A DNA stretch of 64,000 nt from Ceratodon purpureus (GCA_014871385.1 CM026424.1:12619115-12683114); one strand, 5' to 3'; counted from the stretch's first letter, positions 12,546 through 25,537 are shown. Numbers and translations are program-made. The notes: generated by a model from the sequence alone, not told the origin.

Positions 12546-13257
12546 AGCTAAGGAAATATTAGACAAAACCTATCAATGCATTCATCTTAATATTGGTTCC
12601 ATCTCATTAATTTTAGTGAAGTTTTGGTCAAGTTCAGGTTCACTCCCAATCATATTGAGGTGAAATTATAGGGAGCAAGAATGGGCCGTTGGCAAGTTAA
12701 GGTGCTTCTACCTTAGTCTCCCAAGGGTCTGGTGGGTTTGGTGCAAATGAAGCACCTTTTCCTTCTTCACCCAAAGCATGTGGGGAGTCTACACTCACAA
12801 GGCTAAAGGATGGCACCTTCACGTGATCTGCATTTGGAAGGCATTGATCTGCAATTTCAAACCATTGTTTTCATCTGTCTTCTTGTTGTAAAACCTACTG
12901 ATGTTGTATTGTTCTAGTGCAAGAAGGCATTGTTGATATTTCTTGTACACATACATGAATTTGAAAGCAACTCATGCTGTGAACCCTCATGTCAAGCTTA
13001 ATGTGGCTGCTACACTGCAACGGTTATTTTGAGACATAGGTATGTACCTCAGAAGAATGATTGGGAAGACATGTGAACTGCATGACCTGTAAATTCATGA
13101 ATGGAAAATCACAACTGCCAAGATGCAGGTAACACCTACAAGTATTTTGACTAGACGTTATGTTTCTCTCCACTTGTTCTTCAAATTCCCTTGCTTCCAG
13201 GTTCAACTCGGACTATATTTTTTGCTCACAGGAAGTTACAGGGTGTGTCAAGTCAGA
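12546..13257. other. upstream region of the S1/P1 nuclease gene
   Basis: No independent gene is seen. Lower-complexity AT-rich DNA gives way to mixed sequence. It presumably contains the promoter and 5'-UTR of the nuclease gene starting at 13,258. No TATA box could be assigned with confidence. Confidence 0.4.
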
Positions 13258-15910
13258 ATGATGGCGGCATGGATAATGGCCACTGCAATTGGAGTCATTG
13301 TGTTGCTGCTCCAGTTTCATGTCAAACAAGCAGTGGCCTGGGGAGCTGCAGGCCACCTCATCACTTGTCTTATTGCTGAGGTAAACCTATGAAAGTGTGA
13401 GTTTGTTCAATTGGGAGATATAAGTTCCAACAAATTGTGTTTGAGCAACAAGGTCAAAATGCTGAATTCTCTGCTGACAAGTTTTCTTGTGTGATACACA
13501 TGGTGGAAGCCGCTACTGTATGAGCCAGCTGAAAATGCCATAGCCAAACTGCTCCCCGAATCAGCTAATGGGAATTTAGCCAGCTTGTGCAATTGGCCAG
13601 ATGAGGTGCGCTGGATGTCCAAGTACAAATGGACACGGGAACTCCACTGGGTTAATACTCCAGATCAGGATTGCAAATATGACTACAATAGTAAGGCTCT
13701 AGAAATTCAAAGCACTTTGCATACTTCCCCTTTATAATTTCCAAATTAAGGTGTTCGATCAGATGAAATCAGTCAAACTTAGCCAGAAACTGTCGTTCCA
13801 TTACTTGTTATTCGATTTTGCTGTGCTTTTAAGCCCATGTATTTTCTTCCTTGGCAGGGGATTGCCATGACTCCTTGGGAAGAAAAGATGTATGCGTTGC
13901 AGGGGCAATCAACAAGTTTACCCAGCAGTTGTCAGATTACACCAAAAACCACACCACAAAAAACCGTATGATTTTCTTCCTTTAGGCTGCATACTTCAAT
14001 GACTTGATAGGTTATAACTATTTTGGTTCTGCATAAGAAGTCATCCGGCCCACAATTCGCTTACAAACAGAGCTCAAGACCATGCTTGTCGCTTATGGAA
14101 AGCAGAAGCATTTCACCCAACTTTAGGTTTCATATTATATGTATTCCAGTACTATGTGTTCACTGATCCTTTCAGCTGAACTTGTTTTAAAATGGCAGAA
14201 AACACGACTGAGGCTCTATTGTTCCTTGCCCACTTTGTGGGTGACATTCACCAGGTACTTGCATTGTGATTGCATTGTAATCACAGGCAGCACATGTACA
14301 GATATCTCATTACCTCCTCTCAGTACAAATATGTATCTACCGTTGAGTAGGAAAAAATGGTAGCAAACTGGTGTGTTCATTTCTAAGCACTTGCCATTCC
14401 AGTATCACTCATTCCTTGTTTCTGTCTCTTAAAGTTACAGAATTGTCACAGGGCATTCATGAGGGAACTCATGAAACCCGAAATTGACAATAAGCCAACA
14501 AAAAATAACAGTATCTCTGGATTGACAATGTAGAATGTTTAATGGCAGCCGTTGCACGCTGGCTTTCGATCAGATGGAGGAGGCAACAATGTCAGCGTCC
14601 ATTGGTATAGGAGGAAAACTAACCTGCACAATGTGTGTACTGCACAACCCCAGTCTTAACTTGAAATGGACTCAAACTCAGTCTTCTCATGGAAATGGAA
14701 AATAGAGGGAGCTGTTGATTAGTTTTGTTGAATGTCGTGTAGAAAAATTCAGCAGACTTGAGATTCTCAACTCTCATGCTAAAACAATAATCATGCACTT
14801 GCATTTGAACTTTGTATGACCTGGGTTGAGATTGGATGATGTTGTGTACCAGGTGTGGGATACTGAGTTTGTGGAGAAGGCTCTGAAAGAAAAGTTCAAC
14901 TCAGATCCAACAGTCATGGCTGATAGCATACTCAACAATATCACAGTAAGCCAATTCACGTGTACTTTTCCATGCCATACTAATCAGGGTTAGGGTATAG
15001 TGATCACTGTTACAATAGGAGAAGTCCCTTCACTTCATACGACAGAGCCCTCTGCAGATGTGCCTTGCTCAGTACACTTCCCAGAATCAGTTTGTAAGTT
15101 CATGTTTGCAAATGCAGGACCAATGGGCAAGTGAGGTTGATTCTTGGGGTCTTTGCCGCAACAACAAACTTGCCTGTCCTGACACGTAAGTTCACTCGCC
15201 AGAAACCCGAAAGCTGCTACCTCATTTGACTTGGGTGAAATGATAACATTCAAGAGTTTCACAGACAATATTAGAAGCTGGGATTATTAATACAGTTAGT
15301 CCAAGCACAGCAATCTCCCATTCAGAATATTTTATTTTTAAAAAACCATTGAAATAACATGTACACTACACACCACTAGAGAGATTGAAGATTTACCGAC
15401 CATGAGTTTCTACAAAATGAGAAATGAGTGTGAAACTTATCTGACATGTGCAGATATGCAACTGAGGGAATAAATCTGGCCTGTAGGTGGGCATACAAGG
15501 GTGCTACTCCTGGAACTACACTAGGTGGTAAGGCAACCGAAACTCATCGCGTCTAGATAGACTCAAATTGGCTGATTCAAGCAACTTACTGCACACAACC
15601 CACATGATTCACAGGGAATGGTCTCTTCAATGCTAGTGCCTTCTCTGGTTTCCTATAATCCTGATTCCTTACCCATATTTGAACCTTTTTTTTTCCCCTC
15701 CTTATTGATGAAAAGTATGACATTGCTTATGCTATTGTGTTTTCTATTGCAGATTCATACTATATATCAAGGTTTCCCATAGTTGAAAGGAGCTTGGCGA
15801 AAGGAGGCGTAAGGCTTGCAGCAATTCTGAATGGCATCTTCGATCCCGATGCCCCACAACGCAGTCCAGTACTTCTGACCCCGAAAGGTCGTCACATGAA
15901 CACCCCGTAG
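13258..15910 (+). CDS. S1/P1-type (bifunctional) nuclease, complete, 9 exons
   Basis: Exons 13258-13380, 13510-13690, 13858-13965, 14199-14254, 14549-14632, 14853-14945, 15118-15185, 15454-15527 and 15753-15910 join in frame (945 nt, 314 aa) with GT-AG introns throughout. Residues 1-27 are a signal peptide; the mature protein should begin at Trp28 (WGAAGH). The nine residues that bind the three zinc ions in P1/S1 nucleases appear present: W28 and H33, the Asp of NWPDEVRW, the His of ELHWVNTP, H/D/H in AHFVGDIHQ, and H/D in NLHNVWD. Conserved Cys residues and DCHDSLGRKD match the plant family, whose members run to about 290-310 aa. Such enzymes cut single-stranded DNA and RNA and mismatches in the secretory pathway or vacuole, often in senescence or cell death. 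The first of two adjacent ATGs (13258, 13261) was chosen; the choice barely matters. Confidence 0.93.
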
Positions 15911-16129
15911 ATGCCAGAATGACTTCCATCAGAAATTGAGTATGTCAATATGGCACAGGGCAATTTGCCAATTGGTGAGGTTGAGAAAGCAAAACTGATC
16001 CTCACTTCATCAGATAAAGAGTATGCCTTTCCTGAAGTGTTGGAGCAGCATTGCCGTCATGCAGGTCAACCAACGGGACCGTCTGAAAAATATATCACTG
16101 TACAATGTTAACAGATTGAAAATGGATGA

Positions 16130-16135
16130 AATAAA
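16130..16135 (+). promoter_or_regulatory. AATAAA polyadenylation signal of the nuclease gene
   Basis: A canonical AATAAA lies 220 bases after the nuclease stop codon, in AT-rich sequence typical of a 3'-UTR. Confidence 0.5.
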
Positions 16136-17350
16136 GTATTAGCACTGATCAATTTTTCACGTTTCAAGAGGGAAAATATACATTGATGCAAGATCCTAAA
16201 TACCTATTCAAGGAAGTGATTAAAAGATACACGAAAGTTGACTAGGAATCATGAAGGCGAACTGGGTGAGAACTAAAATTAACCAATATCCTATAATATG
16301 CTTATGCGTTAAAATGACACAGGCTCGAAGGAAATTTATCAAAGATCAGATAATCATGTAAATCCATGACACCATCGTAGAGTGGATGCCAATATTCTTA
16401 GTATGTTGCTCAGTCTACCTCAGGCACCGCAAAATGACAGAAAACCCAGCAGGCAGCGTTCTCTTGTAAGCCTGCAGAAAAAAGAAAATCAAGTCTAAAT
16501 CCAACCCAAAATACCAGACAAGAGCTACACCCCTTACACAAAATAATCACAACCCCCGCTTAAAAATGTATTCATCAAAATCTTCAAAACACTATTTCTG
16601 AAACCATCAAACAACTGTACTGAACAACCAACACAATTACAAGTCTAACAACCGTACCATAGACATGCAGTACAAATCCTCGACCACATTACCTGCGGGA
16701 CACGAAAACCGTACTCTCAATGTACCAATTGCAGATTGTGGCGAACGTGCAACATTGGTCTATTCCAACTCCCGAGGAGCACGGAAGAGCTCCAGATCAG
16801 GAATATTCAACAGTTGAGGAACAAATTACTGAATAGTCCAAAACAACAACTCATCCTCAACATGTTTGAAGCTCCCGGAACAAAAAGACCAGCTGTATAA
16901 TATCATCACTCGATCGACACCTCCAAGGTCGTCACCCGGGTCGTCAATCTCCAGCAGTTACCTGGAAATCAGAATCACCAGCTGCGTCCCCTGATGGCGG
17001 GGCTCAATGCGCTCTCCGAACCAACCGATATCAGATCACCACTGCGTCTCTAAAAGCACCAGAAAAGACGTACAGAAAAGAAATGACGTACCAGAAGGCC
17101 CGCGAGAAGGATGGAAACGAAACTGCAGCGGCAGACACAGCGGAGTGAAACGGAGCAGACAAGTGCACTTGTCAGTGATCGGATGCGCCGTGATCCGGGT
17201 GGCGATGATGCTGATGCATGCAGTCGATGGCGATGCTGTGAGAATTGGATCCGAGAGGAGATGGTGCAATTGCGAAGGGGAGCCTACATGCATGTGGAGA
17301 TTGATTATTACGTGACGCTGCGCGTGCATGCATGCATGCAGAATCTTCGT
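16136..17350. other. no gene recognised; GC-richer patch near 16.9-17.4 kb
   Basis: Overlapping open frames of about 100 codons on both strands at 17,007-17,459 reflect raised GC content rather than a clear gene. A run of CATGCATGCATGC lies at about 17,327-17,339. At 17,351 a TTAACCCTTC end is followed by a palindrome (TGCCAGAATCTGGCA); it looks like one end of a TTAA element whose partner I could not place. Confidence 0.4.
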
Positions 17351-17354
17351 TTAA

Positions 17355-19841
17355 CCCTTCTGAATGCCAGAATCTGGCATCCTCTCTCATTCTCATTCTC
17401 GGATGATTTTCATCCATATCTTGTTGGGAATGGTTTTTGGTGTTAAGAGGGCACTTCATAATATTATAATTGAATTATTGTTCAAAAGATATTGAATAGG
17501 GTTTATTACATAATTGAATAGGAAGTTTTGGAGCTCTTAGCCCCTGGGATTTTTGCCAGATTTTGTGTAAAGGAGGGCTAATCAGGGGGCTAACGCACAT
17601 TGTGTCAGCTCCCGCTAATGTCTCAAAAACTTCCTATGTTATAATATGTTATGGGTTTTCTATTTTTTTTAAGTTGTTATTTGATTTAGAACATGAAAAT
17701 GGCCTTTAAGGGATGTGCAATAGACAAAGAAAATGAAGTTCACAACTCCATGTTCTTTTTTGATTTAGATTTTTGAACATTTCTTAACTTTGAGTATTTT
17801 TTAGCAATTAAAGTTTAGAAACTTCTTGTTGTGAAGAAGTTTTCTAAGAAATATAGATGATTATTGTCTACCATGATGTTCTTGATTGTAATTCATACCT
17901 TTTGTAAAAATATTTGAGCTCCGTAGTGTGTTGTTTAAGTAATATGGTTTTTTATTTCTAATCCTTTTAAAAATTTATTTTTTTAAATTATTATCAAATT
18001 TGTTGAAAATTCTTTCAAATTCTGAAAAAATAATTTATTTCATTTGGTAAATGGAAAATGATGGATTTTTGTCTCATTCACATTGATGAAACTGAAGTTC
18101 CAACATAAAATTTGACTTCATAGGTCACCAATTCCTTTTTTTAAGAATCAAATTACTAATTTTGGTGCCGATTTTTATACCGTAACACCATAGCAAGTTT
18201 GTCACCTTGCAAATGAATATTTATTAATGTTTTTTGAAAAAATAAGGTTTGCTTTTCAAAAACTGAGTTTATCAATTTTGTTTTTCAACAAAAAATTTAG
18301 TGAAAATATCCTTAAGCGGCTTAGAAATAAAGAATATAGATAAAACTAATTTATTTTATTTTTGTTTTTTTGCTTTTATAAATTTTATATTTTTATATAA
18401 TTTTATTTTTAGAATTGTTTTTGGATGAACTTGCTATAGTACTACAGTACACATGACAATTTGGATTTGCTCTCAACCAATGCATTCTATCAGGTTACAT
18501 ATACAATAGAGAACCTAGTACCATGGCTTTCCACATTCTATGCTTCCATCAGGTATTTGAAGAAAAATTCTGTATGACTAAATTTGAATTTTGTCTTTTT
18601 CTTTAATGATATAATTTAAAAAATCAGATTTTGAATTATTATTTTGAAGCAAAGTATTGAATACATTATTAGACTAAAAATACTTTTATTTAACTTTTTG
18701 TATTAAATCTAATGGAAATATATCATAGACATTTGTTTTTGAGTTATTTATCATTAAATAAACAAAAGAATTCTACATCTAATAGAATTATACTCTATTT
18801 TCTTAATATTAATAAGTATTTGTTTAGATTTTTTACCATTTTCAGCACTATAGATATTGGTGTACAATAAACATTAAAGCCACCATCTTGTTGTAGTATT
18901 GGATTTCTCACTCTAATGCCACTTATCATATGATTTTATAATATGTTCTTCAAGTTTGTGATTAATTTGGCTCAAACTTGACGGCAATCAATATGCTCCA
19001 AAATGAATAATTATGGTTAGTAACTTAATATTAATCCTTGCATGATTAATCAACCAAATATGGTCGATGAGTTGTTGTTATTCCATAACTGAACAAGATC
19101 GGTGAAGAGCAAAATTGTAGGGAACAATAGCCGGAAAGAAATGTATGCTTGATTTATTGCACAAAATAGAGATGCATTTGGACTCCAAATGCACCTACTA
19201 CAGCTAACTATATCTGGCAATGAATTTCTCAAAATGCTAAAAAATGCTTAAAATGCAATGCTCATGGTGTTGTTGGATAGATCTTCAAAGTCTTCACAAC
19301 ATCTACTCCATGTGTTTTTTCCGAGTCTAAATAGTTTGGTCGCTGATTCTTGAAGAATGCACAAAGGTCATGTATACGTTGTGGATTACGCCCGACTTGG
19401 AAGACCATAATACCCTGGTTCATACAGTAAATCTCACACATATTTGGCCACTAGCATGTATACTAAGGGGGCTACATATTTATACGAGTGGATCTCATTT
19501 TTGACCATTGATTTATTTATTGCACTAAAAAATACATTCAGGCCCCTCAAAGAACATTGATTTCCAAATACAAAAGTAGTCATGAAAGGGTTAACATTGG
19601 ATTGTAAAAAATTGTCAATTACATTTTATACTTTATAATTAAAATTTAATTTTGATAATTTTATCTAATGTGTAGCTAAATCATTTGGAGAAACGAAGAA
19701 AGAAATATAGTACTAGAATTGATAGTTCTTATTTTCTTTTTATTAAAATTAGATAATTATAAATCCATCTAGCATTAGACAAAATCAAATATTTTAATTT
19801 AATTCGTAAAAGATCCACATTTTAGGCGAGTTTAGAGACTT
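17355..19841. other. AT-rich intergenic DNA
   Basis: There is no sustained coding frame. The sequence is AT-rich with homopolymer A/T runs. A lone TTAA-type end in the opposite sense (ATGAAAGGG then TTAA) lies at 19,591-19,594, perhaps the far end of the element starting at 17,351, but the inverted-repeat match is too poor to call. Confidence 0.4.
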
Positions 19842-20700
19842 TTAACCCCTAGTAAGCTGAGACCATTTCTCACCAAAAACACTCCAAAAACTATCATCTC
19901 AAAACCAAAAATAAAATTGCTTTTGCATCTCTAACCGTAGGATTTGACTTAAGATTCATAAAAGATTACGCACTACAAGTTTCAATAAATTTGACTAAGT
20001 GGATTAGAAGATTATAGAGTTTGAAGTACAAAACATTGTCCTTTCTTATCCTTTCATAAAAAACAAGATTAGCTCACTTTGACTTCTCTTTGAATAAATT
20101 TTTTGCACTATGCATGTTGGAGGTTTTGTACTAAAATGATGTACATGATGTTAGTAAATTGTGCACCAAATTAACACAGGTTCATTTTATTGTCAATACT
20201 CATCATATTTTTTTGATAAATCATTTTTTGTTAGAATACAAATCCATGCAGTCAAAACAAAGGTTTCTGTGTATTCTTGAAGTAACAAAAAAAAAGAAAA
20301 AAATCTTTGTCTTTCATGTGATAAAGAATTTTATTTTTTTATGCTCGACCAAAAAACATGATAAGACTTTGGCTCCTTATAGAATGAATTTTTTCCACAG
20401 TATAAGAATTTGTTTTTGATAATCTCAAAAACAATCATATTAGTTACTTGCATTAGAAATCCCAAAGGTAGTTGAAAGGTGTATCAAAATTTTGGAGCTG
20501 CCCGAGAAGTAGTAAAAACGGCTTTGGGCACCATAATTTTTTTTTCAAAGTCTACTGCAAAAAATTATACTCTCGCAAAGCTCTTGTAATTCCTTACGTC
20601 TAAAACTTTTTTCAAAAACTCACATCCAAAATTGACATCGTAGGAACCTATCCGAAATTTCAAAGAGCCTGTGTTAGGACTTTGGCTCTTTAGGAATTAA
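19842..20700. mobile_element. TTAA-flanked piggyBac-like element (candidate)
   Basis: TTAA at 19842-19845 is followed by CCCCTAGTAAGC. At the far end GGCTCTTTAGGA precedes TTAA at 20697-20700. The ends match imperfectly as inverted repeats, but the tip and target fit the family. The body of about 850 bp encodes no transposase. Confidence 0.4.
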
Positions 20701-21523
20701 ACAACCAATATAAGATACAAATTAGATCTATGATTATTGTCATAAATAGTTTTGTATAAAATTCTTATTTTAAATTGATTTTTAAAAAACTAAATATTTT
20801 TTATATTAACAACCATAGATTGTATATATGCCTTTTAGTTAGAGTAAACTATTTCTGTATTGATTGCCAAGACAAACAAATAAATTTATTATAAATTTAT
20901 ATACTTCAATTATTATTACATTCACTTACCAACGTATTTTTGCATCGAATATGGTAGTTGTAAGTTTTAAAAATTTAAATAGAATAACAATATGAGATTT
21001 AAATTTATTTTTCAGTTTTTCAAAATTTTATATTAAGAAAAATAAATTATGAATATATTTTAAAATATGCATTATTTCAACACATGTAAATAATCATATA
21101 AAATACATATAAATTATGAAAATATTGATATATATAATTTAGCTTTAGTATGGATGCTTAATATTGTATTAAACGTGTATGGGCAAAACACTTGTGTGTA
21201 TTTGAATTCCAATGGTACATAAGTACCACAGCCAACCTTGGCATCAAGCATTTTCATGCTTCTTTACCTACAATGCGATTTCAAATCCACGCATCTTAAT
21301 GCACGTAAAATTCATAATGTTTTGTTTTTTTAATTTTGCTTTTGATTTTGATTTTATTTACTTTTTATTATTATATATATCTTTATGCAACTAAGTTTAG
21401 CAACATACTTACACACTGAAATTCTACATTTACTAATGTTCATTGAGATCATTATTGCTCAATTGATCAAAATGTCCATAAATGCCAATTTGAATTGACG
21501 ATTGATTTGGTTTTGCATAAACA
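20701..21523. other. AT-rich intergenic DNA
   Basis: No gene, repeat ends or RNA motif recognised. Confidence 0.5.
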
Positions 21524-21527
21524 TTGG

Positions 21528-21530
<3 letters not shown>

Positions 21531-21569
<39 letters not shown>
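21531..21569 (+). repeat. 39-base uninterrupted poly(G) tract
   Basis: Thirty-nine consecutive G residues, with one A and four more G just upstream (21,526-21,530). It is exceptionally long for genomic DNA and should be unstable in replication and sequencing. Confidence 0.95.
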
Positions 21570-21573
<4 letters not shown>

Positions 21574-21949
21574 CATGGCCATCTAGTTGAGATTTGAGAC
21601 CGCACATGGAGGTCCAGTTGAAGTGGGAGAAAAACACTCAATGTGGTCCCCCCACCACGGTTGAAAAATACACTACAAAATTCAATGGTGCTCCTCTTTA
21701 CCATTGAGTGAAGTTTTCGGCTCATGCCTACGGAAAATTTGATGATTCTTCTTGTGTGCTTACAAAAAAAGCTCCCATATTTTTCATAATCCATAATTCA
21801 AATTTTTATGTCTTGTAATTTGTCAACAATTGTGATTTCATGGCAGAGCAAGTGCAGTGGTAGCTTGGTAAATCATAGTAAATAGAGCAAAGTGTCACAT
21901 AATTTGTGTGCCACCCACTGACTAGGCAAATGCCCATTCTACAGTATGT

Positions 21950-22030
21950 CCAGTATATAGTATGGATCATACAGTATACACTATGAATCATACATGATAC
22001 AGTATGGATCATACAACATACAATATGTCC
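21950..22030. repeat. imperfect repeats of an AGTATGGATCATAC-type unit
   Basis: The words GTATGGATCATAC, GTATACACTATGAATCATAC and GTATGGATCATAC follow one another, each partly palindromic. Confidence 0.75.
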
Positions 22031-22584
22031 AAGCAAGCCCTCGTGCTGTATAATTGAGTAGATTAACACTGAATTTGTTTGAACTTGGAACTGTCCATCT
22101 TTTCGGAAAATGTCTTTTTTCGAAAACAGAAAAGAGAAAAATATGGAAGAATTTGATGACCTATTATTTTTTGATTTTTTTTAAAAATGTAGGTTTTTTA
22201 TATAATTGAATGAAAATTTGTCTAGTTAACAAGGATGAAGATGTTGACAATAAAGGAATGAGTTTTTGGATTCACATTTAACGCAAACACTAGGTACAAT
22301 TGCAAATACAATGAAAAAGAAATAAAAAAAATGATGAATAATTTTTTAATTTTAATAAGCGTTTCAAGGATTGTACAAGCTGACATTTAAAATGATCTCC
22401 AAATATTCAAAAATTGTGTTCTCCTTTGTTTTTTAATAAAAAAATTGGAAGGATATTATTTTTTCTCAATAAAATCCAAATACTCCAATCCAATCTAACA
22501 TGAACTAGTATATGTTCTAATAGCCCAATTTAGGTCTAGGTAAATCAACCTAGTCTCAATATTGTAGTTTATATTGCAATAATA

Positions 22585-22930
22585 AAATTGGTGTTAAAAG
22601 AATCTAATTTGTGTGAAAACAATCTAATTTGTGTCAAAACAATCTAATTTGTGTCAAAATATTCTAATTTGTTTTAAAGTAATCAAATTTATGTCACAAT
22701 AATTAAAGCTATGTAAAAATATTTTAATTTATGTTGATAATTTAGAATATGCCAAATAATAGAATTTGATTCAAAATCATCAAATTTATATAAAATAATA
22801 TAATCTTTGTCTCAATAATCCAATTTGTGTAAATAATAATTCAATTATGTCTTTGATAATATAATCACTGAAATAATAATCCAATTCTTTAAAATAATCC
22901 AATTCATAAAAAATAGAATAATTTGTATTT
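22585..22930. repeat. degenerate ~20-bp tandem repeat
   Basis: The unit AATCTAATTTGTGTCAAAAC is clearest in four copies at about 22,592-22,675. Diverged copies (AATT...TTTATGT...) continue to about 22,930. Confidence 0.8.
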
Positions 22931-23394
22931 GAAAATTTTAAATTTTAAAAATCAATTCAATTTGTTTTGAATTTATTATTATATTCCGAAATAATCTATT
23001 ACATGCCAAATTATAACAATGAAATCTTGTTTATTTGAAGGAGGCTTTTGAATAATTTATTCAATCAAGTACAAATTCAAAAATAAGATAGCTTAGGTTC
23101 ATACATTAACTAATAATTGCAATAAAATAATTTTTATGAATAAAAGGTTTAAATGGGCATTGATGGATCATGAATTGTCATCCATCACTATATTTTCAAC
23201 TGGTTATCGAGTGCGGCCTACAATTGGAAAATTTTCAAATTCTGGTTGAAAAATTTCAACTGGATAGATTAAAGTGAATTGCATGAGCGGCCTACAGTTC
23301 AGTTAAAATCTTTCAATCCAGGATTGAGAATCTCAACTGGCCAAGTCCATTTCAACTGAATTGGGCTCCCTGTGGGCCCCCCCTCTCCTTGTTG

Positions 23395-24170
23395 ATGTGA
23401 TGTCAAAAGATTGTTTCTTAGGCTGATTAGCAAACATGACATGAAAACATTGTCAATATTATAAAATTTGCTACAACACCATGATTTGATCTCAACTTAG
23501 GTTCCTATTTCATAATTTTACAACATTAATCATGCTTAGTGCACATATGTATTTATACCACCTCACCACATGTTACAAGCGCAAAACATAAACATTGTAC
23601 TCTTGTAGTGTGATTTAGGAGATTAACAATTTTTGTAGATTTGGTAAAAAAAAATGCGATAAAGAAACCATTCCGTTGTTTAAGGATGCTATGCACAATT
23701 AAATTCTTTAGTAGAAGAGCTCATTGATCTGCTGCTTTATTAAATGAAGCAATATTTAACCCCTAATGGCCATGGCATCCATTTTTTGGATGATTTTTGG
23801 GATACATTCAACTTAACTTTTGCATATAATGTCCATTTTCAATGAAAATTTGAAGAACTCCCCTCATGATGTCTAGTTTATGTGGTAAATATTTGAGATC
23901 AATCCAAGATGTACTGAATTTTTGGGAATCATTTCTGAATTTTTGGGAATCATTTCTAAACACATATCTAAATTTCTGGACAATTTTTGTGCATTTTGAT
24001 GGCTGCAACTTTTGGGGGCTTTTTCGTCCTTCATCCAATGTTCTCTATCAATACACATTGTTGGAATAGATTGCCCTCTGAAGTATATATGGTAAAATTC
24101 CAGTGACGACCTAAGTCGGAACTAGTTTAGCATGGCTAGGATGGTCGTTCGTCGACAAGACAGTTTTTTT
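23395..24170. other. no gene seen; lone TTAA-type end and a 21-bp duplication
   Basis: TTAA at 23,756-23,759 is followed by CCCCTAATGGCC, a lone piggyBac-like tip whose partner was not found. A 21-bp unit (GAATTTTTGGGAATCATTTC) is duplicated near 23,916-23,957. Confidence 0.4.
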
Positions 24171-24175
24171 GTCAC

Positions 24176-24232
24176 CCACAACAGTTCCATTTCGTCACCA
24201 CGACAATTCCATTTCGTCACCTCGACAATTCC
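24176..24232. repeat. ~24-bp tandem repeat, about 2.5 copies
   Basis: The unit ACAATTCCATTTCGTCACC plus A/T and CG repeats head to tail just left of the gene-fragment mosaic. Confidence 0.75.
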
Positions 24233-24354
24233 AACATTTCCAACCCCGTTTCCCGATCGTGTCCCCGCGTTGCCATGACGTTCCCATTGCACAACACTCA
24301 TGACCGTGGCTTTGAAGTGGGCGGCAGTTTCATATGCGGGGAGCGACATATCCT

Positions 24355-24465
24355 TTGCAATCCTTGTGGGATATAAACCATCATTTAGTCGTTGCAATCC
24401 TTGTGGGATATAAACCATCATTTAGTCGTTGCAATCCTTGTGGGATATAAACCATCATTCAGTCG
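24355..24465. repeat. 37-bp tandem repeat, three copies, each with TATAAA
   Basis: A 37-bp unit containing GGGATATAAACCATCATT occurs three times nearly perfectly (starts at 24355, 24392 and 24429). It sits 66 bases upstream of the first exon-like fragment of the mosaic and brings three TATAAA motifs. Confidence 0.9.
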
Positions 24466-24531
24466 AAGCAGGGTGTAAGGAGTAACTCTGCTTGTCTTTG
24501 TCCTCGAAGGGGCGGGAGTAACGCCGTGCTA

Positions 24532-24729
24532 ATGGCGTCGGAGGAGGATAATGTAATCGAGTACAAGAGCTACTTCTGGATCGTGTTGGATTACGCGCAG
24601 TTTCAAGGGAAGGGGGAGACCAAGGAGGGCGCGCTCCGGCGGGTCAGCCGGTTGTTGCATTACGCGCTTGGGTCGATGGTTTTGAAGAACGAGACCATAC
24701 CCGCACCCTTGGCTGGGGCGGAATTGCAG
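24532..24729 (+). pseudogene. exon-like segment X1, copy a (unknown protein, isolated first exon)
   Basis: ATG at 24532 opens 66 codons (MASEEDNVIEYKSYFWIVLD...) ending at a GT donor. It is GC-rich and looks like a real first coding exon, but no following exon of the same protein could be found. A second copy lies 1.6 kb downstream. The encoded family was not recognised. It could belong to the Rab-GAP fragment that follows, but nothing in the peptide shows this. Confidence 0.5.
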
Positions 24730-25215
24730 GTGACGCTTAAGGCTTTGTGCTGTGTTGGGGGATTTTTAGGGGTGGTGATTTTTGTTTGTTTTTTTGGTTG
24801 TTGTTGTTGCATTTGGTGGGGGACGACATGGGGTTTCGGTTTTATGAAGGTAGAAGAGAGTTTCTGGGTTAGGTTTAGAAGTATTGGAAGCTCAGATGGG
24901 AGCTTCTGCATGATGGATCGAACTGATGTTTGGAAGACAAGAATTATGCCCTTTTTGGTGAACTTTTTTTTGATTCTGGTCATTTACTGCAACTTACGTG
25001 CACTTAGCTTGAATTTTCTGTGATTCAAATAATGGTTCTCGCATGAATGCGCAAATAACATTCATAACAGCATATGAGGATTTCTCGCATTTGATTTTGA
25101 ACCTGGACTGGCCATTTTACATTCCGTTGAGTTGATTCTTGCACTGCCGATTCAACAATGTAGCTGTTTTAAGCCTGGTCGATGTTGTTTTGTAAGTTAG
25201 GTTTTGCTCATGCAA

Positions 25216-25314
25216 GGAGTTTACGTGGGTTGACAGAGGGAATTCGTTGAAGGAGCCCGCATCCAAAATAAACAAGTGTTTGCTCCGCGTCATTGATGGA
25301 CTATCCACAAGGCT
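25216..25314 (+). pseudogene. decayed exon, possible TBC Rab-GAP fragment
   Basis: The frame reading ...NSLKEPASKINKCLLRVIDG... ends at a GTGAGT donor (25,315) and resembles the segment just before the TBC domain of TBC1D13-like proteins (LKEP..., then a Leu-rich stretch and D/G-G-I/L). Taken alone it is weak. Support comes from the clearer TBC piece at 25,538. Confidence 0.35.
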
Positions 25315-25537
25315 GTGAGTGCGGGCATGTTCATGTTGCCCACCAAGTCCCAGTTCCTGGAAAAATTGCATGATTGAAGGTAACTTCTAGTACTCTTCTT
25401 AATCTGGAATCGCAGTTTTGGAACCAGGTGAAGAATATTTTTTGGCTTACATGAGCCTGTAATTTCCATAGGAGTAGCTTATTAGCTCTATTAGCTTCCA
25501 CTTACGAGAACCTTTTATCAATGTGCACTTGTGACAG

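Larger units (their letters stand above)
21524..23394. mobile_element. possible inverted-repeat element with expanded poly(G) end
   Basis: The left end reads GGGGAGGGGGG... then CGCCCATGG and CTAGTTGAGAT. The right end, read inversely, is GGAGAGGGGGGGCCCACAGG then ...CAGTTGAAAT. The two ends therefore share a G-run, a GCCCA block and a CAGTTGA word in inverted order. Inner copies of CGGCCTACA...CAACTGG near 23,212 and 23,298 suggest internal repetition. The interior is AT-rich and non-coding. The end match is loose, so this is a candidate only. Confidence 0.35.

Noticed and set aside
17007-17459. Four overlapping ~100-codon frames on both strands
   Set aside because: No frame is favoured over the others, none has motifs, and all follow from locally raised GC.
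17351-19594. 2.2-kb TTAA element between CCCTTCTGAATGCC and ATGAAAGGG ends
   Set aside because: The terminal sequences match at only about half the positions; kept as lone ends.
21459-21794. Minus-strand frame with a run of prolines
   Set aside because: The prolines are only the translation of the poly(G) tract.
24355-24465. CRISPR-like array
   Set aside because: The three 37-bp units are directly adjacent with no spacers. It is an ordinary tandem repeat in plant DNA.
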